Source of the DNA: UBA4810 sp002479215
GTDB taxonomy: Bacteria; Desulfobacterota; Syntrophia; Syntrophales; Smithellaceae
Assembly: GCA_049514435.1 (NCBI GenBank)
Contig: JBEKVB010000006.1
Coordinates: 62,001 to 126,000 of the forward strand
Direction of reading: 5' to 3'
Length of the DNA: 64,000 nucleotides
Every line of letters starts with the position of its first letter. Within the stretch, counting starts at the first letter, position 1. Positions 26,420-35,714 of this stretch are shown piece by piece. A program made the position numbers and the translations under genes. The notes beneath the pieces are model-generated. The model did not search any database. It saw nothing but the letters and a program-made list of their open reading frames with translations, and was not told the origin of the DNA.

Positions 26420-26448
26420 AATATAGTAAATTAACCGAAATTTGTCAA
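26420..26448 (-). promoter_or_regulatory. fic promoter, probably leaderless
   Basis: On the minus strand: TTGACA (26448-26443), 17 bases, TATATT (26425-26420). The ATG begins at 26413, where transcription would be expected to start. An inverted repeat ATTAACG-N8-CGTTAAT lies upstream at 26481-26502 and could be an operator. Confidence 0.55.
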
Positions 26449-26588
26449 TAATTCGTTAATATAATGGATAAATAAAGATAATTAACGGTTATTATCGTTA
26501 ATTTCTTACAGTAATTGAGGTTATTGATAAGGTTTTGTCTTCACGAAATATGAAATCCGGCGTATGCTGGACGCGTCTCGTTTCACGC

Positions 26589-26951
26589 TTAACTAGAACT
26601 GCTTGTTCCTCGTGCTTTAAGCTTATTTGAAGCTTTAACCAGCCTGGAAGCCATCTTTTCTTTTTCCATAAGCTGTTCCACCAAAACCTCTCTCATCAGG
26701 TTGCAGGCCTGCATGATTTTAGGATTGGCGATCCGGTAATATAACTGAACACCTTCACGTCGCACTAAAATGACGCCTTTCGACTTTAAAACATTCATGT
26801 GCTGAGTCATGGTCACCTTACTCAGACCAGTCTTTTGCATTAATTCGCTGTTGGACATTTCTTTGTCCTTTAGCAAATTGATCATTTCCAGACGTTTGTC
26901 ATTGGCGAATATTTTACAGATATCAGCTTGCAGTTTAAGAATGCTTTCCAT
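26589..26951 (-). CDS. ArsR-family winged-helix regulator
   Basis: DNA-binding protein of 120 residues. The helix-turn-helix is clear (LEMINLLKDKEMSNSELMQ, then TGLSKVTMTQHMNVLKSKGV and the wing RREGVQLYYRI). No metal-binding cysteine pair of the ArsR/SmtB type is seen in the recognition helix, so the signal is unknown. AGGAGG precedes ATG 26951. The small downstream gap contains a repeat motif and the fic promoter; the regulator's target is not evident from position. Confidence 0.87.
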   Translation of the reverse strand: MESILKLQADICKIFANDKRLEMINLLKDKEMSNSELMQKTGLSKVTMTQHMNVLKSKGVILVRREGVQLYYRIANPKIMQACNLMREVLVEQLMEKEKMASRLVKASNKLKARGTSSSS

Positions 26952-26964
26952 TTATCCTCCTAGT

Positions 26965-27215
26965 TTCAAAATTGTACCTGTCCCCATTATTTTCAATGAG
27001 ACTAAAATTTTAATGAGACTCAAATTTCACAAGCGCAGTGCAGTGAAATTTGCAAGTCGAATTATCCCACATGCGAAGTCATGTGGGGTTATATTTGTTA
27101 GTCGAATTGATCCCGTTGCGAAGCTAATCGGGATTGCGGGCTCAATTCCCTACTTTCCACCACAGCCAGGACTGATAAAGAATTTCAATAGAACCGTCCC
27201 CTTTATTTCTTAATA
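26965..27215 (-). repeat. REP motif plus modular double-hairpin array D
   Basis: The 327-base gap 26952-27278 contains AATTGTACCTGTCCCCATTA near 26968, then (minus strand) GAGTCTCATTA, a stem CAAATTTCAC/GTGAAATTTG, the linker GGGATAATTCGACT and stems CCCACATG/CATGTGGG and CCCGATTAG. A REP copy ATAGAACCGTCCCCTTTATT follows at 27188. The hairpin array end points toward the arsR start. Confidence 0.72.
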
Positions 27216-27278
27216 TTATGACATAATTTTTTTAAACGTATTCCTTACATCTTCCAGGCGCCAAAGCGCCAATTTTTT

Positions 27279-27497
27279 TCAATTCGATGATTCTATATCT
27301 TCTCCAACAACCGTTTGTTCGCTTTCTATTTGTTCTTCTTCCTGCTGCGACGTATCCTTAATAAGCACCTTCACCAACTCACTGGATTGTTTCAATATCC
27401 GTGCGGCTTCATTCTCCGCTTTTTTCATTGTCCTTTCCAGAGCATCATCAGCCAGTTCCGCTTCTAAAATTTCATCATTATCAATTTCTTCGTTCAT
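27279..27497 (-). CDS. Small acidic hypothetical protein
   Basis: Product of 72 residues, very acidic (runs of Asp and Glu at both ends) with a central amphipathic helix (ALERTMKKAENEAARILKQ). No signal peptide or membrane segment. AGAGAG precedes ATG 27497. I do not recognise it. The helical heptad pattern suggests a small coiled-coil protein. Confidence 0.5.
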   Translation of the reverse strand: MNEEIDNDEILEAELADDALERTMKKAENEAARILKQSSELVKVLIKDTSQQEEEQIESEQTVVGEDIESSN

Positions 27498-27674
27498 GGC
27501 AAAAAACTCTCTCTTTGTTTTATGTATAAATAGTGTGATTAAATCTTTTAATAGAATTACTTTTATTTAGCTATTTTTTACTAAGAACACAAAATTATCA
27601 ATTTTGCTAATTTTATGTATTTAGAAGTATTTTGCAAGATATTTGATATCTCTATTTTGTTATCCCCTGGCGCT

Positions 27675-28307
27675 TCACGCTTCACGAGATACGCGTTCTT
27701 GTGAACAGGGAATACAGGCTTTACGTCCATCGCTTAGCTTCACCATCTTTGCCGCCATAGTCATCTCGCCGCAGACGGCACAAGGTTCAGACGGCGCCAG
27801 CGGCGCGTAGAGAGGCTCATTGAAAGATACTTCTGTGGTGGTAAAAATTTCCTCGAAGGGACGCGCCAGCAGATCATTCATCTTGAGGCGCTTCAGCTTG
27901 CGCCTTTCATTTTCCGAAGCCGTCCCGGCGGCAACGACTGTCTCCAGCCGGTCAAACGTGCTCTTGTCTTTACTCTTGTAATTGTAGCGCGTCTTTCGGG
28001 AAAATCTGTAGGCCTGACGCTTGGTGCGGTTCAACACCGTATAGGCATTCTTCCCGAAATCTTTTATGATCAGATTGCCCTTGCCCGCCGCAGTGCCCAG
28101 CAATACCTGGAGGGCATCGACGGCACAGGAATCATTTTCACAAACAGCGACCACTTCCTCGTCAACAGCGCGCTTAAGCTTCATCAGTTTTATGGCCTCT
28201 TTGGCCACCCGGTAACCATACACCAGACCGGGGCAGATATGCCCGTGAAACCGGACACATCTTTTTAAGTCATCAGGCATCTTCCGTTTGCTGTCTGTGT
28301 TTGGCAT
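27675..28307 (-). CDS. FmdE-family protein with C-terminal zinc ribbon
   Basis: Protein of 210 residues starting at ATG 28307. The N-terminal FmdE domain has the family motif RFHGHICPGLVYGYRVA and CENDSCAVDALQVLLG; a C-terminal zinc ribbon has CAVCGEM and CIPC. FmdE was named in methanogens beside formylmethanofuran dehydrogenase, but bacterial members occur widely without that enzyme, and none is encoded here. The gene stands alone. Its last residues (ERVSREA) and stop codon come from a copy of the CGTGAAGCGTGAAGCG repeat. Confidence 0.85.
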   Translation of the reverse strand: MPNTDSKRKMPDDLKRCVRFHGHICPGLVYGYRVAKEAIKLMKLKRAVDEEVVAVCENDSCAVDALQVLLGTAAGKGNLIIKDFGKNAYTVLNRTKRQAYRFSRKTRYNYKSKDKSTFDRLETVVAAGTASENERRKLKRLKMNDLLARPFEEIFTTTEVSFNEPLYAPLAPSEPCAVCGEMTMAAKMVKLSDGRKACIPCSQERVSREA

Positions 28308-28349
28308 AAAACTCTCTTTCAAAATCCACATTGATGTGGCGGTTATTTA

Positions 28350-28425
28350 ATCTTCGCATTTCACGCTTTACGAGATACAAGATGCGATATACGTTTCTTC
28401 AATTGAACCGTTCACGATTATCTCT
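28350..28425. repeat. REP-like motifs
   Basis: Contains a degenerate TTTCACGCTTTACGAGATAC motif and TGAACCGTTCACGATTATCT, in the same order as other clusters. It lies between the SemiSWEET stop and the FmdE start. Confidence 0.55.
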
Positions 28426-28435
28426 TTATTTCTTT

Positions 28436-28690
28436 CTATCCATGTATGAGCTTCATGATGATTACGTACAAGACAAGACTCAAACCGAACGCATTACCGA
28501 AAATGACCGGGACCGAGTGTATCAAAAGGCCATAAACTACCCAGAGAAAGAGTCCGGTACCCAGAGCCGCGAAGGTGCCCAGCGAGAGGTCGCGGGTTGC
28601 CTTTGTCCGGTATATCTTGATGACCTGGGGTATCGTGGCGAGTGAACAGATGACCGCCGCCGTGAATCCAATTATATCAGCTATGCCCAT
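28436..28690 (-). CDS. SemiSWEET family transporter
   Basis: Membrane protein of 84 residues with three helices, the half-transporter size of bacterial SemiSWEETs, which pair to form a sugar pore. The PQ-loop motif is intact in helix 1 (ICSLATIPQVIKIYRTKATRDLS), and LGTGLFLWVVYGLL in helix 2 matches the family. The substrate is unknown. The gene is isolated. Confidence 0.88.
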   Translation of the reverse strand: MGIADIIGFTAAVICSLATIPQVIKIYRTKATRDLSLGTFAALGTGLFLWVVYGLLIHSVPVIFGNAFGLSLVLYVIIMKLIHG

Positions 28691-28727
28691 AAAAATTTCG
28701 CTTTTCCCGATGCGTTAATAATTAACT

Positions 28728-28795
28728 ATACTGTCCCCGGAATTTCGCTCCTAGTTTCAAAATTGTACCTGTCCCCATTATTTCTTAGTTCGGAG
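28728..28795. repeat. REP-like motifs
   Basis: Contains CTGTCCCCGGAATTTCGC and TTGTACCTGTCCCCATTATT. The second runs into the 3' end of the GIY-YIG gene, and read on the minus strand supplies its last codons and stop. A third copy (ATACCTGTCCCCTTTATT) lies before that gene's start at 29517-29535. Confidence 0.65.
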
Positions 28796-29476
28796 ATTGT
28801 CTAACAGCAACCAATCGCCCGGTGCACGTTCGTATTTCCAATTTGTCCAACCGTTGCTGGCGCGTTGTTTAATGGCAGCAGCAGCCATTGAAGGTGAATA
28901 ATAGACTTTCCCTCCACATAGAATAGTGCCGTCTTTTCTGACCGTTGCCTTATATGTTTTACCTTTATATCTAAGACGAATCTCAAAACGCTTCTTCACA
29001 TAAGGCGCAAGAACAGCTTTACGTCCTTTCTGCTCTATTACCTGCCGCGTTTCCAGTTCATTAGTTTTTATCAAACCAAGTCCAACTAATTCTTTCTGCT
29101 GCGCTTTTGTAACCGCCCTCTTGAATATTGGTCTCAGGTTTTGAGCATTGATAAAATTACCGGACTGTTTATTTCCTTTTGGTGAAGCAATCTTCAAAAT
29201 GAGCGTTTCCAGTTCATGCAAATGTGAGTCGTTAATTGTGAGATATACGCTAAAGCCATCCCATGTTTGAGCATGGCGATCTTTGAGGTGCGTCTTGAGT
29301 CTATTGCGCAGGTTGGAAGCCAGGCCTACATAGTATAAATGGCCTTTGCGATACAGAGCATATACGCCATGTCTCCCCTTGACGTATTCTTTAAGAATGT
29401 TTTGGTATTTTTCTAATGCTGTTCGGGAAATATTTTCCAGGTGTTGACTGACAAGTTGACCTTTGTTTGCGCGCAT
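28778..29476 (-). CDS. GIY-YIG nuclease with C-terminal RAMA-like domain
   Basis: Protein of 232 residues. The N-terminal third holds a GIY-YIG catalytic domain (HGVYALYRKGHLYYVGLASNLRNRLKTHL). The C-terminal 60 residues (FEIRLRYKGKTYKATVRKDG, KVYYSPSMAAAAIKQ, NGWTNWKYE) fit the RAMA domain, found in restriction-modification contexts. It lies 71 bases downstream of the type III restriction gene in the same direction, so it may belong to that system. Its role could be cutting or nicking at modified or foreign DNA; that is inference. Confidence 0.78.
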   Translation of the reverse strand: MRANKGQLVSQHLENISRTALEKYQNILKEYVKGRHGVYALYRKGHLYYVGLASNLRNRLKTHLKDRHAQTWDGFSVYLTINDSHLHELETLILKIASPKGNKQSGNFINAQNLRPIFKRAVTKAQQKELVGLGLIKTNELETRQVIEQKGRKAVLAPYVKKRFEIRLRYKGKTYKATVRKDGTILCGGKVYYSPSMAAAAIKQRASNGWTNWKYERAPGDWLLLDNLRTKK

Positions 29477-29547
29477 GTTTATTACCTCTTAAAATTATTT
29501 GAACAATGTATTAATTATACCTGTCCCCTTTATTTACTAAAAACAAA

Positions 29548-32166
29548 TCAATCCAAATCGCCCACACTGGCAACTTGCTTGAACTCTACTTCTTCAAACT
29601 CGTTAAAATGCGCATGTCCACATCTTATTTTCTGCTTTTCGGTTACTCTCAATTCCTGGCCAGCGGACTTTGTCTCAGCAACAAAGTAAACCGTTTTTTC
29701 GTTCTTTTTTATTAACGCCCAGTCAGGATTGTAAGTGCCGATTGGTGTATTTATTTTAAACCAGTAGGGCAGTTTGAAGTAGAATTCTATATCATCACGT
29801 TCTTCACAATCCCTGGCAAAAGCATATTCCACGTTGGAATTAAGAGGCACAAGATTGCTGTAAATAGTCTTGTCTTTCTTTGTTACTTTAAAAGTAAGTT
29901 CGTTGACATGAATATCATAATCTTCAAATAACCGCATTTCATACTCTTTTGCGCCTATTTTTTCGTATTTGATTCCATTAATCATTAAATCGGTCAATAC
30001 TTCATTGATTGCTGTCACAGCATTGTCGAGAAAGAGCTGAGGATTGATAATTATTTCGCCGGTCCTTCCCGACTGCAAGAGAATTGCAAGCACCGTGTAA
30101 CGGGTCAATTCCGTTCTTTCCTGTATGTAAAACAAAACATCCGGTATGCGAAACTTGCCATCGATTGCGACGTTATATGATGCTCTAACATCGGACACTA
30201 TGCCTGTTTCAGCGAATTCGATGGCTGTCTTCGTCGTTTTGATAATCGCTTTCTTGGTCATTGGCATTAGTTGAACCGCTTTGGCTGCTTTTTTGATAAG
30301 TTCCTGCGAATCGTAGTCAACTTGATAGGCCGTCTGATATTTTATTTTGTCCCATATGTCCTTAAATTTTTCATCCAGCTCAAAACCTTTGCGGTATTTC
30401 ACGGCTGCCCGCTTTTGCTTGTTTTTAATTCTGCCTTGGAAAGACACGCCGCAATCTTCCTCAATTTCAGTCTGAAGTTGCCGGGCAAAATCTTCATAAG
30501 CCTCGTTGGCAATCACAGTGAGCCTGTTGATGTTTGTATCCTGAATACGCCGCCCTTCCTGATTTACTGAAAGCCTTAACCCTCTGCCTATTTCCTGTCT
30601 TTTTTTCAGCTCGGAACGCGTTTCGTTCAGTGTGCAAATCTGAAAGACATTGGGATTGTCCCACCCTTCGCGCAATGCGGAATGACTGAAAATGAAACAC
30701 AATGGTTCGTTAATATCTAGCAGTCTTTCCTTGTCCTTCATGATCAGTTTAAAAGTATCGTCATCGGCCAGTGAATTGCCTTTTGTGTCGCTCCAACTAC
30801 CTTTCTTATCCTTTGAGAAATAACCATTGTGGACTTCTTCCGCCCGATATGGCATCAGCCCTTTATAAGAGCCTTTGCCGGACATTTCCTTGTATATTTC
30901 TTCAAACCAAAGGGCGAACTTTCCTTTGACCGGCTTGCCGTCCGTGCCATAACTGCGATAATTGGCCACCCGGTCGATAAAGAAAAGTGAAAGCACCTTG
31001 ATTCCTTTGTCTTTAAATTTTCTTTCTTTTAAGAAATGTTCCTCTAGCGTCTTTCTTAATTGGACTTTCATAACCTCGTCGGTAAGCCCGCCCTTTGCTT
31101 CGCCTACAAAAACAGTATCACCATTGGCAAGTTCTATGAAACCATCGCCCACATCAATGCCGTTGATGATGTAACCGCTTTTATAAATATCGCGTTTGCC
31201 GGATAAATCGTATAAATCGTCGCCGACCTTTGCTGTCACGGTTTTGCGCCTGACGCCGTCATTTGTATTGACGTCGATTTTGATTTTCGCGGCTGTTTTT
31301 GTTTTTGTCGCCGTAACCTTTTCCAGCGCGATAAATGCTTCATTAAAATCGTCTTCCGTAACGATGGAATCGACTTCTATTTGCTTGACCAGTCCCAGAT
31401 CATAAGCTTTAACCGGATCAAGGTTGTAAACCATATTGTAATGGTTGGTATGCGTGGCGGAATAGCGCAGCGTGCAAAGCGGTTTAAGGTTGGCGATAGC
31501 GTTTTTTCTGATTTCCGTTTCCATGTTTTGCGGCTCATCCACAATAACAATGGGTTTTGTCACTTGGATGAATTCAACAGGCTTAAGGCCTGTCAGCCGG
31601 TCATTTGGTTTGTTAATGATATTTTCATCTTTGGCGAAGGAATCGATATTAATTACCAGAATCTGAATATTATTGCTGTCGGCGAAATTTCTCAGAGCAG
31701 AAACACGTTTGGAATCGTAGACATTAAAGTTGACCGGCGTCTTGTCGTAAATATTCTGAAAATGATCAAATGTGATTTCCAGATTCTTCAGCACGCCCTC
31801 GCGGATGGCAATGGAAGGCACAACAATGACGAATTTTTTGAATCCATATTTTTTATTCAACTCATAGATTGTTCGCAGATAGACATAGGTTTTGCCAGTG
31901 CCTGTCTCCATTTCCACGGAAAAGTTCATGCCGTCGAGCTCATTAGAAACAGCGAGATCGTTTGCTTTCTGCACAGCCTTGACGTTTTCCAGAATCTGGT
32001 CTTCACCAAGCATCAAGCGGTTGCCTATCCCTGCTTCCTGAAAAAGAGCGTCTGCAAATAATAAATCAAAATCGTTGCGGCCCAGCGGCTGGCCTTCGAA
32101 GATTCCGATAACGGAATTGATCGCGTCTCGTTGGAATGGCTGATCAGGGTCGAAATGTAATTTCAC
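29548..32166 (-). CDS. Type III restriction enzyme, Res subunit
   Basis: Helicase-nuclease subunit of a type III restriction system. I prefer GTG 32166 (872 residues, KLHFDPDQPFQRDAI start, GAAGG upstream); a TTG at 32190 overlapping the mod stop is the alternative. Superfamily 2 motifs are visible: Walker A (MNFSVEMETGTGKTY), the DEAD-like IVIVDEPQN, and LRYSATHT for motif III. A helicase C domain has REGWDNPNVFQICTL and KRQEIGRGLRL. The C-terminal PD-(D/E)xK nuclease is YNPDWALI with ETKS. All key residues are present, so the enzyme looks active. Confidence 0.93.
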   Translation of the reverse strand: MKLHFDPDQPFQRDAINSVIGIFEGQPLGRNDFDLLFADALFQEAGIGNRLMLGEDQILENVKAVQKANDLAVSNELDGMNFSVEMETGTGKTYVYLRTIYELNKKYGFKKFVIVVPSIAIREGVLKNLEITFDHFQNIYDKTPVNFNVYDSKRVSALRNFADSNNIQILVINIDSFAKDENIINKPNDRLTGLKPVEFIQVTKPIVIVDEPQNMETEIRKNAIANLKPLCTLRYSATHTNHYNMVYNLDPVKAYDLGLVKQIEVDSIVTEDDFNEAFIALEKVTATKTKTAAKIKIDVNTNDGVRRKTVTAKVGDDLYDLSGKRDIYKSGYIINGIDVGDGFIELANGDTVFVGEAKGGLTDEVMKVQLRKTLEEHFLKERKFKDKGIKVLSLFFIDRVANYRSYGTDGKPVKGKFALWFEEIYKEMSGKGSYKGLMPYRAEEVHNGYFSKDKKGSWSDTKGNSLADDDTFKLIMKDKERLLDINEPLCFIFSHSALREGWDNPNVFQICTLNETRSELKKRQEIGRGLRLSVNQEGRRIQDTNINRLTVIANEAYEDFARQLQTEIEEDCGVSFQGRIKNKQKRAAVKYRKGFELDEKFKDIWDKIKYQTAYQVDYDSQELIKKAAKAVQLMPMTKKAIIKTTKTAIEFAETGIVSDVRASYNVAIDGKFRIPDVLFYIQERTELTRYTVLAILLQSGRTGEIIINPQLFLDNAVTAINEVLTDLMINGIKYEKIGAKEYEMRLFEDYDIHVNELTFKVTKKDKTIYSNLVPLNSNVEYAFARDCEERDDIEFYFKLPYWFKINTPIGTYNPDWALIKKNEKTVYFVAETKSAGQELRVTEKQKIRCGHAHFNEFEEVEFKQVASVGDLD

Positions 32167-32186
32167 TGGATTTTTACCTTCACTCC

Positions 32187-34061
32187 TCAAATCGCTTTGA
32201 ATTCGATACCCGCATCTTTCATTTGCAGCGCGGTATTTGTTTTTAATTTGTCATTGTTTTTAAATAACCTGTCCAGAGTAAATACTTTTTGCGGTTTTGC
32301 AGCAATTATTTGTTTGATGATCTTTTCGTCGGCTTTTTCCAGCATCAGCGCAATTTCGTTGTCGTTCACCAGAATATAACCGTTTTGCTCTTTGATCTTT
32401 GCCGTCAGCGGTGCACCGGATTTTAGCAGCAGTTCATAAAGAAGATCTTCGGTTTTCACGTGCTCATCCAGCGATTCAAGGTGCTGCTGCATCTGGGCAA
32501 CCAATTCTTCTTCCGTTTCAATATTGGAACGCCAAATTTTAAAATTGGATTCTTTAAGCTTGAAGACCTTGAATCCCAGGTCTCTATCTCCATGTCTGTC
32601 GAGATCAAGCTTGCCATCCTGGTCTTCTTGAATTTTTTTGATCACGCGGCGAATACGTTCCTTGCCAATTTCGGCGATGGTTTTATAGCCCGCCTTAAAT
32701 GCTTCCGCGTTCTCATTGCATTTTTCCGGGAGTTGAGCGCAGATGAATTTGCGGTTACCGCCATCTTCCTTATTGAGTGCGAGCACGGCGTGCGCAGTCG
32801 TGCAGGAACCCGCGAAGAAATCGAGAATGATGTCGTCTTCAATACTGGTTGTTCCTATTGAAAGAAGTGGTTTTATAAATCCAGTTGGTTTAGGAAATGC
32901 AAAATACTTAGCACTGCCGAATAAATCTATTATTTCATTTGTCCCGTGTTGCGTAAATACATTATCTATGATTGAAAATGCCTTCGATTGCCTTATATTA
33001 CCTTGCTCATCTTTCCAGTATTGTTTCGTATGAACAGACCATCCATCTTTGCCTCTTATAAACTCAAGTTCATTCTCTATCAGTGCTTTTTGGGCTCTGT
33101 CTTTTGACCATAACCATTGCCTTTTAGGGAGAATTTTTGTTTTATCGGGTGCTGTAATTGGAAATACTAAATTTGGTCTATCACCCATACTCTTTGTTGC
33201 TTCTAATGGATGCGTACGATATGGTCCGCGTAATTCAAATTTATCATCCTTGAATTTGTAATACTTCTCAACTGACTCTGGATTATTGGGTACAATAATT
33301 GGATCTAAAAGGTCAATGCTCTTTGCATATAAAAGAGCATATTCGTGAAGTGAAACTAGGTACTTTTCTTTTGCCCCTCCACCATATCTTTTTTTCCAAA
33401 TAACGCAATCTACAAAATTCTCTTCACCAAACACTTCATTCATCAAAAGCCGCAGATTATGCACCTCATTGTCGTCTATCGAAACAAAGATTACGCCGTC
33501 GTCGCGCAGGAGATTGCGCGCCAGAAACAGGCGCGGGTACATCATGGAAAGCCAGTTGGAATGATAGTGCCCGCTGTCCTTGCTGTTCTTGCGGTAAAGC
33601 CCCTCGCGGGTCATGAGTCCGGTTTCATCCTTGTCGCCGATCCTGTTCAGATATTCTTCTTTCGATTCGGCGAATTTGTCAGGGTAGATAAAATTGTCGT
33701 TGCCCGTATTGTAGGGCGGGTCGATGTAAATCATCTTGATCTTACCGAAATAGGATTTCTGCAAAACCTTCAAGACTTCCAGGTTTTCACCTTCAATAAA
33801 TATGTTTCCGGTTGAATCAAAATTGACGGATTCTTCCTTGCAGGGCATAAGTGTATCTGTGGAAGGTGATTGCAAAGCGCGAAAGGCATCGGATTTTCCC
33901 GCCCAGTTGAGAACATAGCGTTCGTTTTTAAATTCAATGTCGTCGCCCAACGCAGCTTTGAGTTTTTCCCAGTCAATTTTATTTTCAGTGAATGCTTCGG
34001 GAATAATTTCTTTAAGCTTGTCGAGTTTTTCTTCCGCTATGTCCAAAGATTTTCCATCCAT
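32187..34061 (-). CDS. Type III DNA adenine methyltransferase, Mod subunit
   Basis: Sequence-recognition and methylation subunit of the same system, 624 residues. The catalytic motif IV (YIDPPYNTGNDNF) comes before the AdoMet-binding motif I (DFFAGSCTTAHAV), the beta-class order used by type III Mod proteins. The central 200 residues between them hold the target-recognition region. The gene ends just before or overlapping the res start, so the two are one operon. The recognition sequence cannot be read from the protein by eye. Confidence 0.93.
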   Translation of the reverse strand: MDGKSLDIAEEKLDKLKEIIPEAFTENKIDWEKLKAALGDDIEFKNERYVLNWAGKSDAFRALQSPSTDTLMPCKEESVNFDSTGNIFIEGENLEVLKVLQKSYFGKIKMIYIDPPYNTGNDNFIYPDKFAESKEEYLNRIGDKDETGLMTREGLYRKNSKDSGHYHSNWLSMMYPRLFLARNLLRDDGVIFVSIDDNEVHNLRLLMNEVFGEENFVDCVIWKKRYGGGAKEKYLVSLHEYALLYAKSIDLLDPIIVPNNPESVEKYYKFKDDKFELRGPYRTHPLEATKSMGDRPNLVFPITAPDKTKILPKRQWLWSKDRAQKALIENELEFIRGKDGWSVHTKQYWKDEQGNIRQSKAFSIIDNVFTQHGTNEIIDLFGSAKYFAFPKPTGFIKPLLSIGTTSIEDDIILDFFAGSCTTAHAVLALNKEDGGNRKFICAQLPEKCNENAEAFKAGYKTIAEIGKERIRRVIKKIQEDQDGKLDLDRHGDRDLGFKVFKLKESNFKIWRSNIETEEELVAQMQQHLESLDEHVKTEDLLYELLLKSGAPLTAKIKEQNGYILVNDNEIALMLEKADEKIIKQIIAAKPQKVFTLDRLFKNNDKLKTNTALQMKDAGIEFKAI

Positions 34062-34233
34062 TTAAGACATACCTCACTTTTCATTCGTTAATAACATGTG
34101 GGTTCCTTGGGGTAAGGTCTTGAAATATAAGTTTTTCTACTCCCAACAGCATTTAATTTTTTTAATTATCGAAAATCATACAACTTCTAAAAAACAATGC
34201 AACAGATAAATATTACAGGCTGAAGACTGAGGG

Positions 34234-35628
34234 CTATAGTTTTTCCATGACCACCAACGCATCCGAAGCCGTGCGCTTATCTTTTATGGTTGCATTAATC
34301 CGGTAGTCGCCCTTTTTAACAGGCTTTAATTCCACATCATGCCAGTTATCATTCTTTAATTCACATGTCTTTAATTCAACAACATTCTCTGTTGCCGCAT
34401 TGATTAGCTCAACATTGACCTTTTGTGACGGGTCGTCACTTTTTACTTTCAACTGAATACTTTCATCTGTGAAATAAATATCATCAAGCATAAGCCCCAC
34501 CTGGCATATTTTCGCGAATCTTAAGTTGAACCTTAAATCATCTTTTATTGAAACACCTGTAAATTTGTACCAAATATTTGTCAACGCCTCATCGGAATTC
34601 TGTAACGATCCATGGCAAGTATCGATTGCATATCCCGTGGTGAGATTATATTCTTTAGGTACCGCAGACACGCGCGGAACTGTCCCGTCTCCCGTCCTAT
34701 CCTCGCCGTTGAATGAAGCCAGCATCTCACATTTGCCATTTTGCACTATTGCCGATTGCAAGGTGTGCTGGAAAGTGCCCACAAAAGGAAACAGACTGTA
34801 AGAGTTTTCTTGATACCGACTATCTTTTTCATTGGCTTTGTAAGCATCCGTCATTAGATCATGAAAGAAAAGAGCATCTTTCGCTCTGGATTGATTAAGA
34901 TTCGGTATTTTATCCGTTTTATTGACGTATATATATTTGCCGTCACCCATATCCACACAGGGATAAGTGGGAAGAAGCTGATAAACGGAAGTGAATGAGC
35001 GCAGCAGATCGGTTAAATCGGTCAGCACAAATGGACCCGCTTTTATTTTTAATCCGTTCGATATGAAATTAAGCGCATTTAATGATCCACAGAACGGCGT
35101 GCCGAATGTAATAAGCATGCGGGTATGCTCCCAACCGCCGAGCACCTCCAGAAAATAGCGGGATACCAATCCGCCCATGGAGTGAGCAACCAGCACAAGG
35201 CGGGCGTTTGAATTGCCTGATGAACGTTGCCAATTTTTAAGCCACTGCATGGAAAGCTTCTGCAACCGTTTGGCTGCAACCGCATTATGCCGCCGCCAAT
35301 CGTACGGAAATTCGAAAAAATTCTCACCGGCTTTAAGATGAAACTCATCGATAAGGTATTTTGAAATTCGGGAATAACCGTCAATTTTCCAGAAACCCGG
35401 AATCAAATGCAGATCGGGAAACAGGCGCGTTGCTTCCACCCCGTCGCCTAGATCATCAATATCCGGATCGTCGTTCGAAAGCGCGAGCGATTTAATGGAT
35501 GCAGTATTGCTGAAAATTGCGTTGAGGAGCGCCTCACCGGAAAGCGCCCATACTTCTTTGCCGTCTTTGGACAGAACACTTCCCATTATTCCGGGCAGAA
35601 GCACAACCACATCACCGAATTTCGGCAT
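34234..35628 (-). CDS. LCAT-like alpha/beta hydrolase with C-terminal beta domain
   Basis: Protein of 464 residues of the lecithin:cholesterol acyltransferase-like lipase family. GVVVLLPGIMGS-like start (VVVLLPGIMGSVLS), the nucleophile elbow VAHSMGGLVSRYFLE, a probable acid in GDGTVP and the histidine in DTCHGSL complete the triad. The last ~110 residues form a beta-rich domain. There is no signal peptide, so it probably acts inside the cell. AAAGGAG precedes ATG 35628. It lies 172 bases upstream of the mod gene on the same strand; whether it belongs to the restriction system is unknown. Confidence 0.82.
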   Translation of the reverse strand: MPKFGDVVVLLPGIMGSVLSKDGKEVWALSGEALLNAIFSNTASIKSLALSNDDPDIDDLGDGVEATRLFPDLHLIPGFWKIDGYSRISKYLIDEFHLKAGENFFEFPYDWRRHNAVAAKRLQKLSMQWLKNWQRSSGNSNARLVLVAHSMGGLVSRYFLEVLGGWEHTRMLITFGTPFCGSLNALNFISNGLKIKAGPFVLTDLTDLLRSFTSVYQLLPTYPCVDMGDGKYIYVNKTDKIPNLNQSRAKDALFFHDLMTDAYKANEKDSRYQENSYSLFPFVGTFQHTLQSAIVQNGKCEMLASFNGEDRTGDGTVPRVSAVPKEYNLTTGYAIDTCHGSLQNSDEALTNIWYKFTGVSIKDDLRFNLRFAKICQVGLMLDDIYFTDESIQLKVKSDDPSQKVNVELINAATENVVELKTCELKNDNWHDVELKPVKKGDYRINATIKDKRTASDALVVMEKL

Positions 35629-35714
35629 ATGAATCTCCTTTCATGGAATAGATTGTAGACGAGTTTCATTGATTCCACCTACAGCCAAATTTTATTGTAT
35701 TCGTTTCTTACGCG

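Noticed and set aside
31381..32061. 226-codon open frame on the plus strand inside res
   Set aside because: Antisense to helicase motifs that are intact on the other strand.
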